Shown: piece after piece, positions 1 to 7,998 of the stretch
Numbering within the stretch: position 1 is the first letter of the stretch
How the letters are laid out: every line of letters begins with the position of its first letter
DNA from: Serratia bockelmannii
GTDB taxonomy: Bacteria; Pseudomonadota; Gammaproteobacteria; Enterobacterales; Enterobacteriaceae
Direction: 5' to 3'
Length of the DNA: 64,000 nt
NCBI RefSeq assembly: GCF_008011855.1
Contig: NZ_VOUX01000003.1
Span: 496,001 to 560,000, forward strand
The notes under the pieces: generated by a model
Told to the model about the DNA's origin: nothing
What the model saw: the letters and a program-made list of their open reading frames with translations, nothing else
Databases searched by the model: none
Translations under genes and position numbers: made by a program

Positions 1-1343
1 GCGCCTCATTGTTGGCGAGCCTGTCCAGCGATGTCCGCAATATCACCGTCGCCTTCGTGCGCTTGCCCGAACTGGTGCAAGGGGTGATTTTAACCTTGGG
101 GTCGGCAGCCTATCTGGGGTGGTTATCGCCGAAAATGTTGGCGGTGACGGCGGTGTGGGTCGCCGTCACCGTGGTGGGCAGCGGCTGCCTGGTCTCGCGG
201 GTTTATCGCCATATGGCCAGTTTGCGCGAGTCGGAAGAGCGTCTCTATCATCATTACGAATCGGTGATTGACGGTCGCAAGGAACTGACGTTAAACCGCA
301 AGCGAGCGCAGGCGCTGTACGAACAGACCTATCAACCCGATGCGCAAACTTACCGCCACCATATCATTCGCGCCGATACCTTCCATTTGAGTGCGCTCAA
401 CTGGTCAAATATCATGATGTTAGGCGCGATTGGGCTGGTGTTCTTTATGGCTAACAGCCTGGGATGGGCGGACTCGGCGGTGGCTGCCACCTATTCCCTG
501 ACGCTGCTGTTCTTGCGCACGCCATTACTGCAGGCGGTGGGGGCGTTTCCGACGCTGGTCAGCGCCGAAGTCGCCTTCAACAAGCTGAAGACGCTGCACT
601 TGGCCGAGTACCAACCGGCGTTCCCTGTCGCCGCCTGCCGTTCCTGGCAGACGCTGGAGCTGCGTGACGTGGTTTTTCACTATGCAGATAAGGAACAGCA
701 GCCCGGTTTTGCCGTCGGGCCGCTTAATCTGACGCTGCGGCGTGGCGAGCTGGTCTTTTTGATCGGCGGCAACGGCAGCGGCAAGTCAACGCTGGCGATG
801 CTGTTGACCGGATTGTACCGACCGGTGAGCGGCCACATCGTGCTGGATGGCGTCGCCCAGACCGCGGCGGATATGCCGGACTACCGCCGGCTATTTTCGG
901 CGATTTTCACCGATTTTCATCAGTTCGATCGTTTACAAGGGCCGGAAGGCGGTGAACCCGATGCGAAGCTGGTCGCCGCCTGGCTCGAGCGGTTGAATAT
1001 GAAAAGCAAACTGCAGTTCGACGGCACCAGGGTGACCAATCCGCAACTGTCGCAGGGGCAGCGCAAGCGTCTGGCTTTGCTGCTGGCGGTGGCGGAACAG
1101 CGCGATATCTTGCTGTTGGATGAATGGGCCGCGGATCAGGATCCGCAATTCCGGCGCATTTTCTATCGTGAACTATTGCCAGAACTGCGTGCGCTGGGCA
1201 AAACGGTGTTTGCCATCAGCCATGACGATCACTATTTCGAATACGCCGATCGGTTGCTTGAGATGCGCTCGGGTCATTTACGTGAGCTGACCGGCAGCGA
1301 GCGTGAACATGCCAGCCGGGATTCCGTCAGCAGAATCGGTTAA
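1..1343 (+). CDS. yojI: Peptide/multidrug ABC exporter YojI, 5'-truncated by the window edge
   Basis: Fused permease-ATPase of the cyclic-peptide exporter type, expected in the inner membrane; the E. coli homologue exports microcin J25. The reading frame is already open at base 3 and no start codon fits, so roughly the first 105 residues (first membrane helices) lie outside the window. Visible are the remaining membrane helices, a Walker A motif (GGNGSGKST, around 767-793), the signature region LSQGQRKR and the Walker B stretch [12 protein letters not shown]. The WAADQD ending after Walker B and the C-terminal ASRDSVSR are very close to E. coli YojI. A hairpin follows the stop codon. Identification is firm; the substrate in this organism is unknown. 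Confidence 0.9.
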   Translation, partial: ASLLASLSSDVRNITVAFVRLPELVQGVILTLGSAAYLGWLSPKMLAVTAVWVAVTVVGSGCLVSRVYRHMASLRESEERLYHHYESVIDGRKELTLNRKRAQALYEQTYQPDAQTYRHHIIRADTFHLSALNWSNIMMLGAIGLVFFMANSLGWADSAVAATYSLTLLFLRTPLLQAVGAFPTLVSAEVAFNKLKTLHLAEYQPAFPVAACRSWQTLELRDVVFHYADKEQQPGFAVGPLNLTLRRGELVFLIGGNGSGKSTLAMLLTGLYRPVSGHIVLDGVAQTAADMPDYRRLFSAIFTDFHQFDRLQGPEGGEPDAKLVAAWLERLNMKSKLQFDGTRVTNPQLSQGQRKRLALLLAVAEQRDILLLDEWAADQDPQFRRIFYRELLPELRALGKTVFAISHDDHYFEYADRLLEMRSGHLRELTGSEREHASRDSVSRIG

Positions 1344-1349
1344 CTCACG

Positions 1350-1378
1350 CCGGCCCGGGCGAGACCAAAGCGGGCCGG
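1350..1378 (+). terminator. Hairpin after yojI
   Basis: Perfect 8-bp inverted repeat CCGGCCCG / CGGGCCGG with a 13-nt loop, starting 7 bases after the yojI stop. The tract behind it is only moderately T-rich (GCTTCTCTTC), so this is a plausible but not strong intrinsic terminator. Confidence 0.55.
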
Positions 1379-1695
1379 TGCTTCTCTTCGTATGATCCCA
1401 GTATGTCGTTTCATTTTATCCCCCGCCTTTAGCGCTGTCTGTTGTCGATTTGGCTTACGGCCAGTCAAATAATTGATAGTTGAATTATTTACCAGTGGTT
1501 TAATTTTGACCTTTCAAGGTATGACACACTGCACGTTCGTTCGCCTATCAATTCAAGTTATCGCCTGCCGATAACAGTGATATCCACGGTGCCGTTCTTA
1601 CCAGGGCGGTAATGCAGATCTATGGCTAGCAGCTGTTTTTTAAATTTCCATAGGAAAAAACGACTTTATTGATCGTTAAAACAGATCGATAATTA
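1379..1695. other. AT-rich intergenic stretch, no gene seen
   Basis: About 320 bases between the yojI hairpin and the next small gene. No open frame with a ribosome-binding site was found on either strand. The only structure noticed is a 6-bp inverted repeat CTATGG (1620-1625) / CCATAG (1648-1653) around an AT-rich loop. It probably carries the promoter of the small genes that follow; no confident -35/-10 pair was recognised. Confidence 0.5.
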
Positions 1696-1845
1696 ATGTT
1701 TGAATGGTTTAATCTATTGGTTGGGGGCGCTGTGGTGAGCAAGGATGGATCTGATATCAAACGTAGAGCATGGCTGTGTGTGTTTATCGGTAGCGGGCTA
1801 TTCTGGCTGTTAACCGCCGCCGTGATTTACTGGTTACTGAGTTAG
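1696..1845 (+). CDS. ymiA: YmiA-like small membrane protein
   Basis: A 49-codon frame encoding a small protein with one hydrophobic helix. The segment KRRAWLCVFIGSGLFWLL, with charged residues before the helix, closely resembles E. coli YmiA (KRKAWLAVFLGSALFW), a small inner-membrane protein of unknown function. ATG 1696 has no obvious ribosome-binding site. The two GTG codons at 1732 and 1735 lie 4 and 7 bases after GGGGG, and starting there gives about 36-37 residues, closer to the conserved part. The true start is therefore uncertain; the family call rests on the helix. It is followed 23 bases later by another small gene on the same strand. Confidence 0.65.
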   Translation: MFEWFNLLVGGAVVSKDGSDIKRRAWLCVFIGSGLFWLLTAAVIYWLLS

Positions 1846-1868
1846 CAGGTTAAGCAGGAAGGCGATTC

Positions 1869-2036
1869 GTGAACAAAAAGCAGGCTAAAAACCGTGAGGG
1901 CGCTGAGCGTCGCGCACCGTCCAAAATTCCGCCGTCATGGGTGCTGAGCGATGAGCAGCGCGCCTTTATTGAAGATTTATGGCAGGACACCGACTCTGAG
2001 GCGGCGCGGCCCCCATCGCGCCGCAGCGTTAGCTGA
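1869..2036 (+). CDS. Small hypothetical protein (55 aa) downstream of ymiA
   Basis: GTG-initiated frame of 55 codons with a good ribosome-binding site (AGGAAGG, 6 bases before the GTG at 1869). The product is hydrophilic with a basic N-terminus (NKKQAKNREGAERR) and a middle segment PPSWVLSDEQRAFIEDLW that looks like a short amphipathic helix; there is no membrane segment. Close spacing suggests co-transcription with the YmiA-like gene. In E. coli ymiA is followed by another tiny gene (yciX), so this may be a positional equivalent, but sequence relationship was not established. Its last 8 bases overlap the 3' end of the convergent MFS gene. Function unknown. Confidence 0.55.
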   Translation: MNKKQAKNREGAERRAPSKIPPSWVLSDEQRAFIEDLWQDTDSEAARPPSRRSVS

Positions 2037-3249
2037 TCACGCGGCTGCGGCCGGCCAACGCGCCGAACAGCATTTGCAAGACGGTCAGGCACAGCAGGGC
2101 GATCAACGGCCAGCGCCAGCCTTCCGTCAGATCGTGCAGTAAGCCAAATAGGGTGGGCCCCAGCGCCGCTAACAGATAACCGACGGATTGCGCCATACCC
2201 GACAGCAGCGTCGCCTGATGATGATGCTGACTGCGCAATCCAAAGAACGACAGCGCCAGCACCAGCGAACTCCCCGCCCCCAACCCGGCAAACGTCAGCC
2301 ACACCAGTGAACTGGCGGGTTGCACCAATAATCCCCCGACGCCGATGAAGATCAGCAGCGAGCTGCCCAACGCTATTGCCCGCTGATCGCGCGCACGCGG
2401 CAAAATCACCACCATGACAAAGTTGGCGACGATTGCCACCACCTGGTAAACGAACAGTTCGAAACCCGCCTGCTGAGCGGAGGTGCCGTGGCTGGCGGCA
2501 AAGGCGCTGAACCAGCCGATGATGGTGTAGAAGGCGATCGATTGCAGCCCCATGAACATCGCTACTTGCCAACCCAGTGCGCTGCCCCAGGGAGAGCGAT
2601 AGCGTTGCAGCTCTGTTGGCTGCGGCTCTTTGGCGACGGGGGTGGCGGAGCGCCGCAGCTGCGGCAGCCACACCAACAGCGCCAGCAGCGCGGGCAAACC
2701 CCAACACAGCAAAGAGAACCGCCAGCCGAGGTTGGCCAGGGAGGCCAGTGGCACGGCCAGGCCGGAAGCGATGGCGGCAACCAGTGACATCACCGCCGCA
2801 TAGGCAGCGATCATCGCGGCGGCGCGATGTGGGAAATCTCTTTTCACCAGCGTTGGCAGCACCACGTTGGCGAAGGCGATGGCGGCGCCGATCAGGACGC
2901 TGCCCGGCCAGAGCATGGCGTCTTGCGGCAGGGAACGTAGCACGATACCGCAGACCAGCAGCGCGAGGGCCAGGCCCAGGGTGCGCTCGATGCCGATGCG
3001 TTTCGCCAGCGCTGGGGTCAGCGGCGAGAGAATGGCGAACAGGATCAGCGGCAGTGAGTTGATCAGGCCGGCGGCGGTGGCGGACAACGCCAGCTGTTGC
3101 TGGATCTGCTCCAGCAGCGGGCCGACGCTGGTCAGGGCGGCGCGCAGGTTGGCCGCGATCAGCATAATGCCGACGATCAGCAAAATAGGGCGGTGTAACC
3201 GGCGACGCGGGGTCGCGGTGGACGCTGGGGATGAAGCGGGTTGCGGCAT
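2029..3249 (-). CDS. MFS transporter, CynX/NimT family
   Basis: Inner-membrane major facilitator with about 12 predicted helices (406 aa). The N-terminal helix segment LIVGIMLIAANLRAALTSVGPLL and the following LINSLPLILFA are characteristic of the CynX/NimT group (cyanate-associated and 2-nitroimidazole exporters). The ATG at 3249 was chosen because GAGGAA lies just before it; an ATG 21 bases upstream (3270) has no such site. The gene stands alone, with the aga regulator on the opposite strand upstream and a small gene convergent at its 3' end (8-bp overlap). Substrate cannot be told from sequence. Confidence 0.8.
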   Translation of the reverse strand: MPQPASSPASTATPRRRLHRPILLIVGIMLIAANLRAALTSVGPLLEQIQQQLALSATAAGLINSLPLILFAILSPLTPALAKRIGIERTLGLALALLVCGIVLRSLPQDAMLWPGSVLIGAAIAFANVVLPTLVKRDFPHRAAAMIAAYAAVMSLVAAIASGLAVPLASLANLGWRFSLLCWGLPALLALLVWLPQLRRSATPVAKEPQPTELQRYRSPWGSALGWQVAMFMGLQSIAFYTIIGWFSAFAASHGTSAQQAGFELFVYQVVAIVANFVMVVILPRARDQRAIALGSSLLIFIGVGGLLVQPASSLVWLTFAGLGAGSSLVLALSFFGLRSQHHHQATLLSGMAQSVGYLLAALGPTLFGLLHDLTEGWRWPLIALLCLTVLQMLFGALAGRSRVIS

Positions 3250-3442
3250 GGGTTCCTCGCACCAGGGCATGCAGTCAATCAGCGCTGCATGGCGTGATGC
3301 GTTGATTGACGTTAACGCTTACGTACCGACAAGGGGCCGATATCTGATCGCAAGTGTAGGGAAGATGGCTCGTACTGACAAGGGGATGGCCCGGCGGGAT
3401 GGTGGCGGTTAATCCCCGCCGGCCGCAGGATAATTATCATTA

Positions 3443-3458
3443 TGTGATCCTGGTCACT
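3443..3458 (+). promoter_or_regulatory. Predicted CRP-cAMP binding site
   Basis: TGTGA-TCCTGG-TCACT: both half-sites of the CRP consensus TGTGA-N6-TCACA with a single mismatch and the correct 6-base spacer. It lies about 295 bases before the agaR start, within the shared upstream region, and fits catabolite control of an amino-sugar PTS operon. It overlaps the 3' edge of the Fur-like sequence. Confidence 0.65.
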
Positions 3459-3499
3459 GAGTGAACTAAAAGTCATGGCGTGGGGCGCACCATGCGCCG

Positions 3500-3709
3500 C
3501 TTTCGCTTTCCGTGCAGCCCACGTCTCAGCGCTCCGGGGGTTAGCGCTCGTCATGGCATTTCATTTTTCTCCCATTCCACTTTTTGCTTTTCGATTCGTT
3601 TCGATTCGAAAGGTTTTTTGGCGGTTTTTTTGCTAAAACGGGGCTGTAAGCCCGATCACAATTTCATTGCTTTCGCTTTGCTGTAATGCCAGCGCAGTAG
3701 AGCGAAAGC
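3500..3709 (+). promoter_or_regulatory. Cluster of CTTTC-type repeats, probable AgaR operators
   Basis: Repeated CTTTC/TTTCG motifs occur at 3500-3510 (CTTTCGCTTTC), 3587-3613 (CTTTTCGATTCGTTTCG then TTCGAAAGG) and 3669-3680. The last of these forms a perfect 9-bp inverted repeat, GCTTTCGCT (3669-3677) with AGCGAAAGC (3701-3709), 43 bases before the agaR start. AgaR sites in E. coli are described as CTTTC-containing repeats, so autoregulation and control of the downstream operon are likely; assignment to AgaR is inference from position. Confidence 0.55.
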
Positions 3710-3752
3710 CATCTTCTCCCCGGCGATGCCGGAAACCTGAGGACCGCAGCTC

Positions 3753-4526
3753 ATGCCAGTGAATACCGCAAAGCGACGTGAACACATCATCGATCTGTTA
3801 TGCGAGCACGGCAGCGTGCGCGTGGAGCAGCTCAGTAAGCAGTTTGCGGTATCCACGGTGACGATCCGCAACGATCTGCGCTTTCTGGAACGAAAAGGGT
3901 GTGCGCTGCGCGCTTACGGCGGCGCAATGCTCAATCAGCAATTCGCTTTCGATCGGCCGTTACGGGACAAAGGGCGGTTGAATCGCGACGTCAAAACGCT
4001 GATCGCCAACGCGGCGGCCGGCTATGTGCGCGATGGCGATGCGTTGATCCTCGATTCCGGTTCCACCACCGCGCAGATCGTGCCGTTCCTGAAGGGGCGG
4101 CGCGATCTGGTGGTGATGACCAATGCGCTGAACATTGCCTACGAGCTTTCGGGAAACGACGGGGTGGAAGTCATGGTGCTGGGGGGCAGCGTGCGCCGCA
4201 ACTCTTACTCGCTCTACGGTCCGGCTGCCGAGCAGCAATTGCGTCAGTACCGCTTCGACAAACTGTTTTTGGGCGTCGACGGGTTCGATCTGAGCGCCGG
4301 CATCACCACGCCTCACCCCGGTGAGGCGCACCTCAATCGCGTGATGTGCGAGGTGGCGCGCGAGATTATCGCGGTGGCGGATGCCAGCAAATTCGGTCGC
4401 AAGAGCTTTTGCATGATTCGCGAAGCCGGACAAATCCATCGGCTGATCACCGACAGCCGTCTTCCGGACGATTACGAGCGGGCGTTAACCGAGCTGGGCG
4501 TGGAGGTCATCATCGCCGATCGGTAG
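3753..4526 (+). CDS. agaR: DeoR-family repressor AgaR of the amino-sugar operon
   Basis: 257-aa cytoplasmic repressor. N-terminal winged helix-turn-helix of the DeoR family (about residues 6-57, with VRVEQLSKQFAVSTVTIRNDL as the recognition part), then the sugar-phosphate sensor domain with the GSTTAQIV and LFLGVDGFD motifs typical of DeoR sensors. ATG start at 3753 after TGAGGACCGCAGCTC. It is the first gene of a same-strand block kbaZ-agaV-agaW-agaE-agaF, the order known for N-acetylgalactosamine use in E. coli, and is preceded by candidate operators. Inducer probably an amino-sugar phosphate (family knowledge). Confidence 0.85.
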   Translation: MPVNTAKRREHIIDLLCEHGSVRVEQLSKQFAVSTVTIRNDLRFLERKGCALRAYGGAMLNQQFAFDRPLRDKGRLNRDVKTLIANAAAGYVRDGDALILDSGSTTAQIVPFLKGRRDLVVMTNALNIAYELSGNDGVEVMVLGGSVRRNSYSLYGPAAEQQLRQYRFDKLFLGVDGFDLSAGITTPHPGEAHLNRVMCEVAREIIAVADASKFGRKSFCMIREAGQIHRLITDSRLPDDYERALTELGVEVIIADR

Positions 4527-4549
4527 CAGGGCGCCTGCATGGGGGCTTC

Positions 4550-5833
4550 ATGCAGCAGTTGTTACAGCTTGTCGAGCAGCACAAGGCCGGTATGCCGGTC
4601 GGGATCTTTTCCGTCTGTTCCGCCCATCCCTGGGTTCTGAAGGCCGCGCTGCGGCAGGCCAAAGCGCGCGGCACGCCGGTATTGGTGGAGGCGACGTCCA
4701 ACCAGGTTAATCAATTCGGCGGCTATACCGGCCAAACGGCGGCCCAGTTCCGCGATGCGCTGTGGCGCCTGGCGGATGAAGTGGGCCTGGCGCGCGAGCG
4801 CGTGTGGCTGGGTGGCGATCACCTGGGGCCCAACGCTTGGCAAGATCGCCCGGCTCAGGAGGCGATGGCGCTGGCGGAAACCTTGATCGACGATTACGTT
4901 CGCGCCGGATTTCGCAAAATTCACCTCGATTGTTCCATGTCGTGCGCCGGCGATCCCTCGCCCCTGGGGGATGCCACGGTCGCCGAGCGTGCGGCGCGCC
5001 TGTGCGCGGTGGCGGAGCGGGCCTGGGCGCAGAGCGGCGGCGAAGCGCCGGTCTATGTAATCGGCACCGAAGTGCCGGTCCCGGGCGGCGCGCAGGAGGC
5101 GCTGGCGGGTCTGCAGGTCACCACGCCGCAGGCGGTGGCGCAAACGCTGGAAACGCACCGCATCGCCTGGCAAAAAGCCGAGCTGAACGATGCCTGGCAG
5201 CGAACTATCGCGCTGGTGGTACAGCCGGGCGTCGAGTTCGATCACCACAGCGTTGAGCATTACCAACCGCAGCGCGCCGACGCATTGAGCCACTTCATCG
5301 AAAGGCAGCCGGGCATGATCTATGAAGCGCACTCTACGGACTACCAACCACCGCAGGCCTACCGCCAACTGGTGCGCGATCACTTCGCCATCCTGAAGGT
5401 GGGGCCGGCGCTGACCTTCGCGCTGCGCGAAGCGCTGTTCGCCCTCGATCGCATCGAGCGTGAATGGCTGGGGGAACGCCAGTCGGCGCAGCTGTGCGCC
5501 ACGCTGGAGCAGGTGATGCGCGAGCAGCCGCAGCAGTGGAGCCGCTATTACCACGGCACGCCGCACCAGCAGTATCTCGATCGCCACTACAGCCTGAGCG
5601 ATCGGGTGCGTTACTACTGGCCGCAGCCGCAGGTGCAGCAGGCCGTCGACGGGTTGCTGGACAACCTGCGCCGCAGCCCGGCACCGCTGGCGCTGCTCAG
5701 CCAGTACCTGCCGGATCAGGCGCGGGCGCTGAACGCCGGCGAATTAAGCGCCGATCCGCAGGAGTGGGTGCTGCATAAAGTGACGCAGGTGCTCGACGAT
5801 TACCACGCCGCCTGTTACCCGGAGGGCCGCTGA
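4550..5833 (+). CDS. kbaZ: D-tagatose-1,6-bisphosphate aldolase accessory subunit (KbaZ/GatZ)
   Basis: 427-aa protein matching the non-catalytic subunit that supports class II tagatose-bisphosphate aldolase (KbaY or GatY). Diagnostic stretches are GIFSVCSAHPWVLKAAL near the N-terminus, EATSNQVNQFGGYTG, LGGDHLGPN and KIHLDCSMSC. The ATG at 4550 (GGGGG 5 bases upstream, 24 bases after the agaR stop) gives the family's usual length; the frame is open further upstream inside agaR but without a better start. The next gene begins 1 base after its stop. The catalytic aldolase KbaY is not in this cluster, so the partner must be elsewhere. Confidence 0.9.
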   Translation: MQQLLQLVEQHKAGMPVGIFSVCSAHPWVLKAALRQAKARGTPVLVEATSNQVNQFGGYTGQTAAQFRDALWRLADEVGLARERVWLGGDHLGPNAWQDRPAQEAMALAETLIDDYVRAGFRKIHLDCSMSCAGDPSPLGDATVAERAARLCAVAERAWAQSGGEAPVYVIGTEVPVPGGAQEALAGLQVTTPQAVAQTLETHRIAWQKAELNDAWQRTIALVVQPGVEFDHHSVEHYQPQRADALSHFIERQPGMIYEAHSTDYQPPQAYRQLVRDHFAILKVGPALTFALREALFALDRIEREWLGERQSAQLCATLEQVMREQPQQWSRYYHGTPHQQYLDRHYSLSDRVRYYWPQPQVQQAVDGLLDNLRRSPAPLALLSQYLPDQARALNAGELSADPQEWVLHKVTQVLDDYHAACYPEGR

Positions 5834-5834
5834 C

Positions 5835-6311
5835 ATGCCGAACATTTTAATGACCCGCATCGACAATCGCCTGGTGCACGGCCAGGTGGGTGTGACCTGG
5901 ACCAATACCCTCGGCGCCAACCTGGTGGTGGTGGCCAACGACGAGGCCGCCGCCGATCCGGTGCAGCAGAACCTGATGGACATGGTGGTGGCGGAAGGGG
6001 TGCAGACCCGCTACTTCACGCTGCAGAAAACCATCGACGTGATCCACAAGGCGGCGGACAGGCAGAAGATTTTTCTGGTGTGCAAAACACCGCAGGACGT
6101 GTTGACGCTGGTGCGCGGCGGGGTGCCGATCCGTTTCGTCAACGTCGGCAATATGCACTTCGCCGAGGGGAAGCGGCAGGTGCACAAAACGGTGTCGCTG
6201 GACGACGGCGACGTGGCCGCGTTCCGCGCGCTGGCGGCGCTGGGCGTGGAGTGCGAAGTGCGCCGGGTGCCGGATGAAGCGGGCGAGGCGATCGGCAAAT
6301 TGCTCTTTTGA
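5835..6311 (+). CDS. agaV: PTS N-acetylgalactosamine-type IIB component
   Basis: 158-aa cytoplasmic IIB protein of the mannose/sorbose PTS family. The N-terminal motif TRIDNRLVHGQVGVTW contains the phosphorylatable histidine (His15). VANDEAAADPVQQNLM and VGNMHF are very close to AgaV/AgaB of E. coli. It passes phosphate from IIA to the incoming sugar. It starts 1 base after the kbaZ stop, preceded by GGAGGGCCGCTGAC, consistent with translational coupling within the operon. Sugar specificity (GalNAc or galactosamine) is inferred from the operon order. Confidence 0.88.
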   Translation: MPNILMTRIDNRLVHGQVGVTWTNTLGANLVVVANDEAAADPVQQNLMDMVVAEGVQTRYFTLQKTIDVIHKAADRQKIFLVCKTPQDVLTLVRGGVPIRFVNVGNMHFAEGKRQVHKTVSLDDGDVAAFRALAALGVECEVRRVPDEAGEAIGKLLF

Positions 6312-6325
6312 GCCTGGGGGGAAGC

Positions 6326-7105
6326 ATGTTGACGGATGCGTTATTGATTGCGCTGTTGGCCGGATTGGCGGGGGTTGACCTGTTCGACGGTCTAACCCAC
6401 TTCCACCGGCCGGTGGTGATGGGGCCGCTGGTGGGGCTGATTTTGGGTGACGTCTACACCGGCTTGTTGGTGGGCGGGACGCTGGAGCTGGTGTGGATGG
6501 GGATGGTGCCGCTGGCGGGCGCCCAACCGCCGAACGTGGTGATCGGCGGGGTGATCGGCACCGCGTTCGCCATTCTGACCAAGGCCGATCCTAAAGTGGC
6601 GATCGGTGTGGCAGTGCCGTTCTCGATTGCGGTGCAGGGCTGCATCACGCTGCTGTTTACGCTGTTCTCACCGATGATGCACCGCTGCGATCGTATGGTG
6701 AAAGAGCTGAACTGGCGCGGCATCGAACGGGTGAACTATCTCGGCATCAGCATTCTGTTCATCTTCTATTTCGTGGTGGCGTTCCTACCGATTTACTTCG
6801 GCGCCGACGCGGCCAGCGCCATGGTGCAGAAAGCGCCGGGCTGGCTGCTGGACGGGCTGGCGGTGGCGGGCGGCATGATGCCGGCGATCGGTTTCTCGCT
6901 GCTGATGAAGGTGATGATGAAAAAAACCTACGTGGCTTATTTTATCCTCGGTTTCATCTCGGTCACGTTCCTCAAGCTGCCGATCCTGGCAGTGGCGCTG
7001 GGCGCCCTGGCGATCGCTTTGATTGATTTCTTCAACACGCAACGCGGCGCGGCAGAGGCGACCGCCCGGCCCGCTCCGCAGGAGGACGCCGAAGATGGCA
7101 TTTAA
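6326..7105 (+). CDS. agaW: PTS N-acetylgalactosamine-type IIC permease
   Basis: 259-aa integral membrane protein of the mannose-family IIC type (AgaW/AgaC). Early sequence LLAGLAGVDLFDGLTHFHRPVVMGPLVG matches the family's substrate-channel start. The ATG at 6326 is chosen because GGGGGGAAGC directly precedes it; a TTG 18 bases earlier overlaps the agaV stop. Its 3' end overlaps agaE by 11 bases. Together with the IID protein it forms the sugar channel. Confidence 0.88.
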   Translation: MLTDALLIALLAGLAGVDLFDGLTHFHRPVVMGPLVGLILGDVYTGLLVGGTLELVWMGMVPLAGAQPPNVVIGGVIGTAFAILTKADPKVAIGVAVPFSIAVQGCITLLFTLFSPMMHRCDRMVKELNWRGIERVNYLGISILFIFYFVVAFLPIYFGADAASAMVQKAPGWLLDGLAVAGGMMPAIGFSLLMKVMMKKTYVAYFILGFISVTFLKLPILAVALGALAIALIDFFNTQRGAAEATARPAPQEDAEDGI

Positions 7106-7988
7106 CGATTCCGACGATCTGCTGGCGCAAAAGGCCGAGCAGCGCATGGCGCAGGCGCTGGCCACCAGCCAGGTGGAGCAGGATGATTATCTGGACAGCC
7201 AGCCCGCCGAGGCGCTGACGCGCGGCGACATCAACCGCATGGCCTGGCGTTCGCTGCTGCTGCAGGCGTCGTTCAACTATGAACGCATGCAGGCGGGCGG
7301 CTGGCTGTATCAGCTGATCCCCGGGCTGCGCAAGATCCACCGCAACCCGCAGGATCTGGCCAACTCGATGAGGATGCACATGGAATTTATCAACGTGCAC
7401 CCGTTCGACGTCACCTTCCTGTCCGGCCTGGTGCTGGCGATGGAGCAGAACAAGGAGAAAATCTCCACCATTCGCGCGGTGAAAGTGGCGCTGATGGGGC
7501 CGCTCGGCGGTATCGGCGACGCGTTATTTTGGCTGACGCTGCTGCCGATCTGTGCCGGGATAGGCGCTTCGCTAGCGTTGGAAGGGAGCTTGTTCGGGCC
7601 TATCGTCTTCCTGTTGCTGTTCAACCTGTTTCATTTCGGCCTGCGTTTTGGGCTGGCGCACTACGGCTATCAGGCCGGCACCAGCGCGCTGGCGCTGCTG
7701 AAGACCCACACCCGGCGCATTTCTCACGCCGCGTCGATCGTTGGCATGACGGTGATCGGCGCGCTGGTGGCGTCGTATGTGCACCTGTCCACGCCGCTGG
7801 TAATGCATGCCGGCAAGGCCAGCGTGGCCTTGCAGACCGACGTGCTGGACAAGTTGATGCCCAATTTATTGCCGCTGTGTTTCACGCTGCTTATTTTCTT
7901 CCTGATGAAGCGCGGATTCTCACCGGTGAAGCTGATAGGCGTCACCGTAGCGATTGGCGTAGTGGGCAAATTTATCGGCATTTTGTGA
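7095..7988 (+). CDS. agaE: PTS N-acetylgalactosamine-type IID component
   Basis: 297-aa membrane-associated IID protein of the mannose family. Typical motifs are RMAWRSLLLQASFNYERMQ, MEFINVHPFD and ALMGPLGGIGDALFW. Start at ATG 7095 with a strong CAGGAGG site 9 bases upstream, inside the end of agaW. The product works with AgaW as the transmembrane channel. The stop is followed after 10 bases by agaF. Confidence 0.88.
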   Translation: MAFNDSDDLLAQKAEQRMAQALATSQVEQDDYLDSQPAEALTRGDINRMAWRSLLLQASFNYERMQAGGWLYQLIPGLRKIHRNPQDLANSMRMHMEFINVHPFDVTFLSGLVLAMEQNKEKISTIRAVKVALMGPLGGIGDALFWLTLLPICAGIGASLALEGSLFGPIVFLLLFNLFHFGLRFGLAHYGYQAGTSALALLKTHTRRISHAASIVGMTVIGALVASYVHLSTPLVMHAGKASVALQTDVLDKLMPNLLPLCFTLLIFFLMKRGFSPVKLIGVTVAIGVVGKFIGIL

Positions 7989-7998
7989 GGAGCGAGCG

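Larger units (their letters stand above)
3271..3752. promoter_or_regulatory. Divergent control region between the MFS gene and agaR
   Basis: A 480-base gene-free region holding several regulatory-looking elements listed separately: a CRP site, a cluster of CTTTC/GAAAG motifs in front of agaR, and a Fur-like AT palindrome (3429-3447). There is also an imperfect 15-bp direct repeat, CGTACCGACAAGGGG at 3322-3336 and CGTACTGACAAGGGG at 3371-3385, lying in the leader/promoter zone of the MFS gene. Open frames here have no ribosome-binding sites and are not considered genes. Confidence 0.6.

Noticed and set aside
2001-2024. Perfect GCGGCGCG / CGCGCCGC inverted repeat near the MFS stop
   Set aside because: Lies inside the small 55-aa gene and has no T-run on either strand; not supported as a terminator.
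1850-3262. Alternative minus-strand frame over the MFS gene
   Set aside because: Arg/Ala/Pro-rich product with no membrane helices; the overlapping frame encodes a typical 12-helix transporter.
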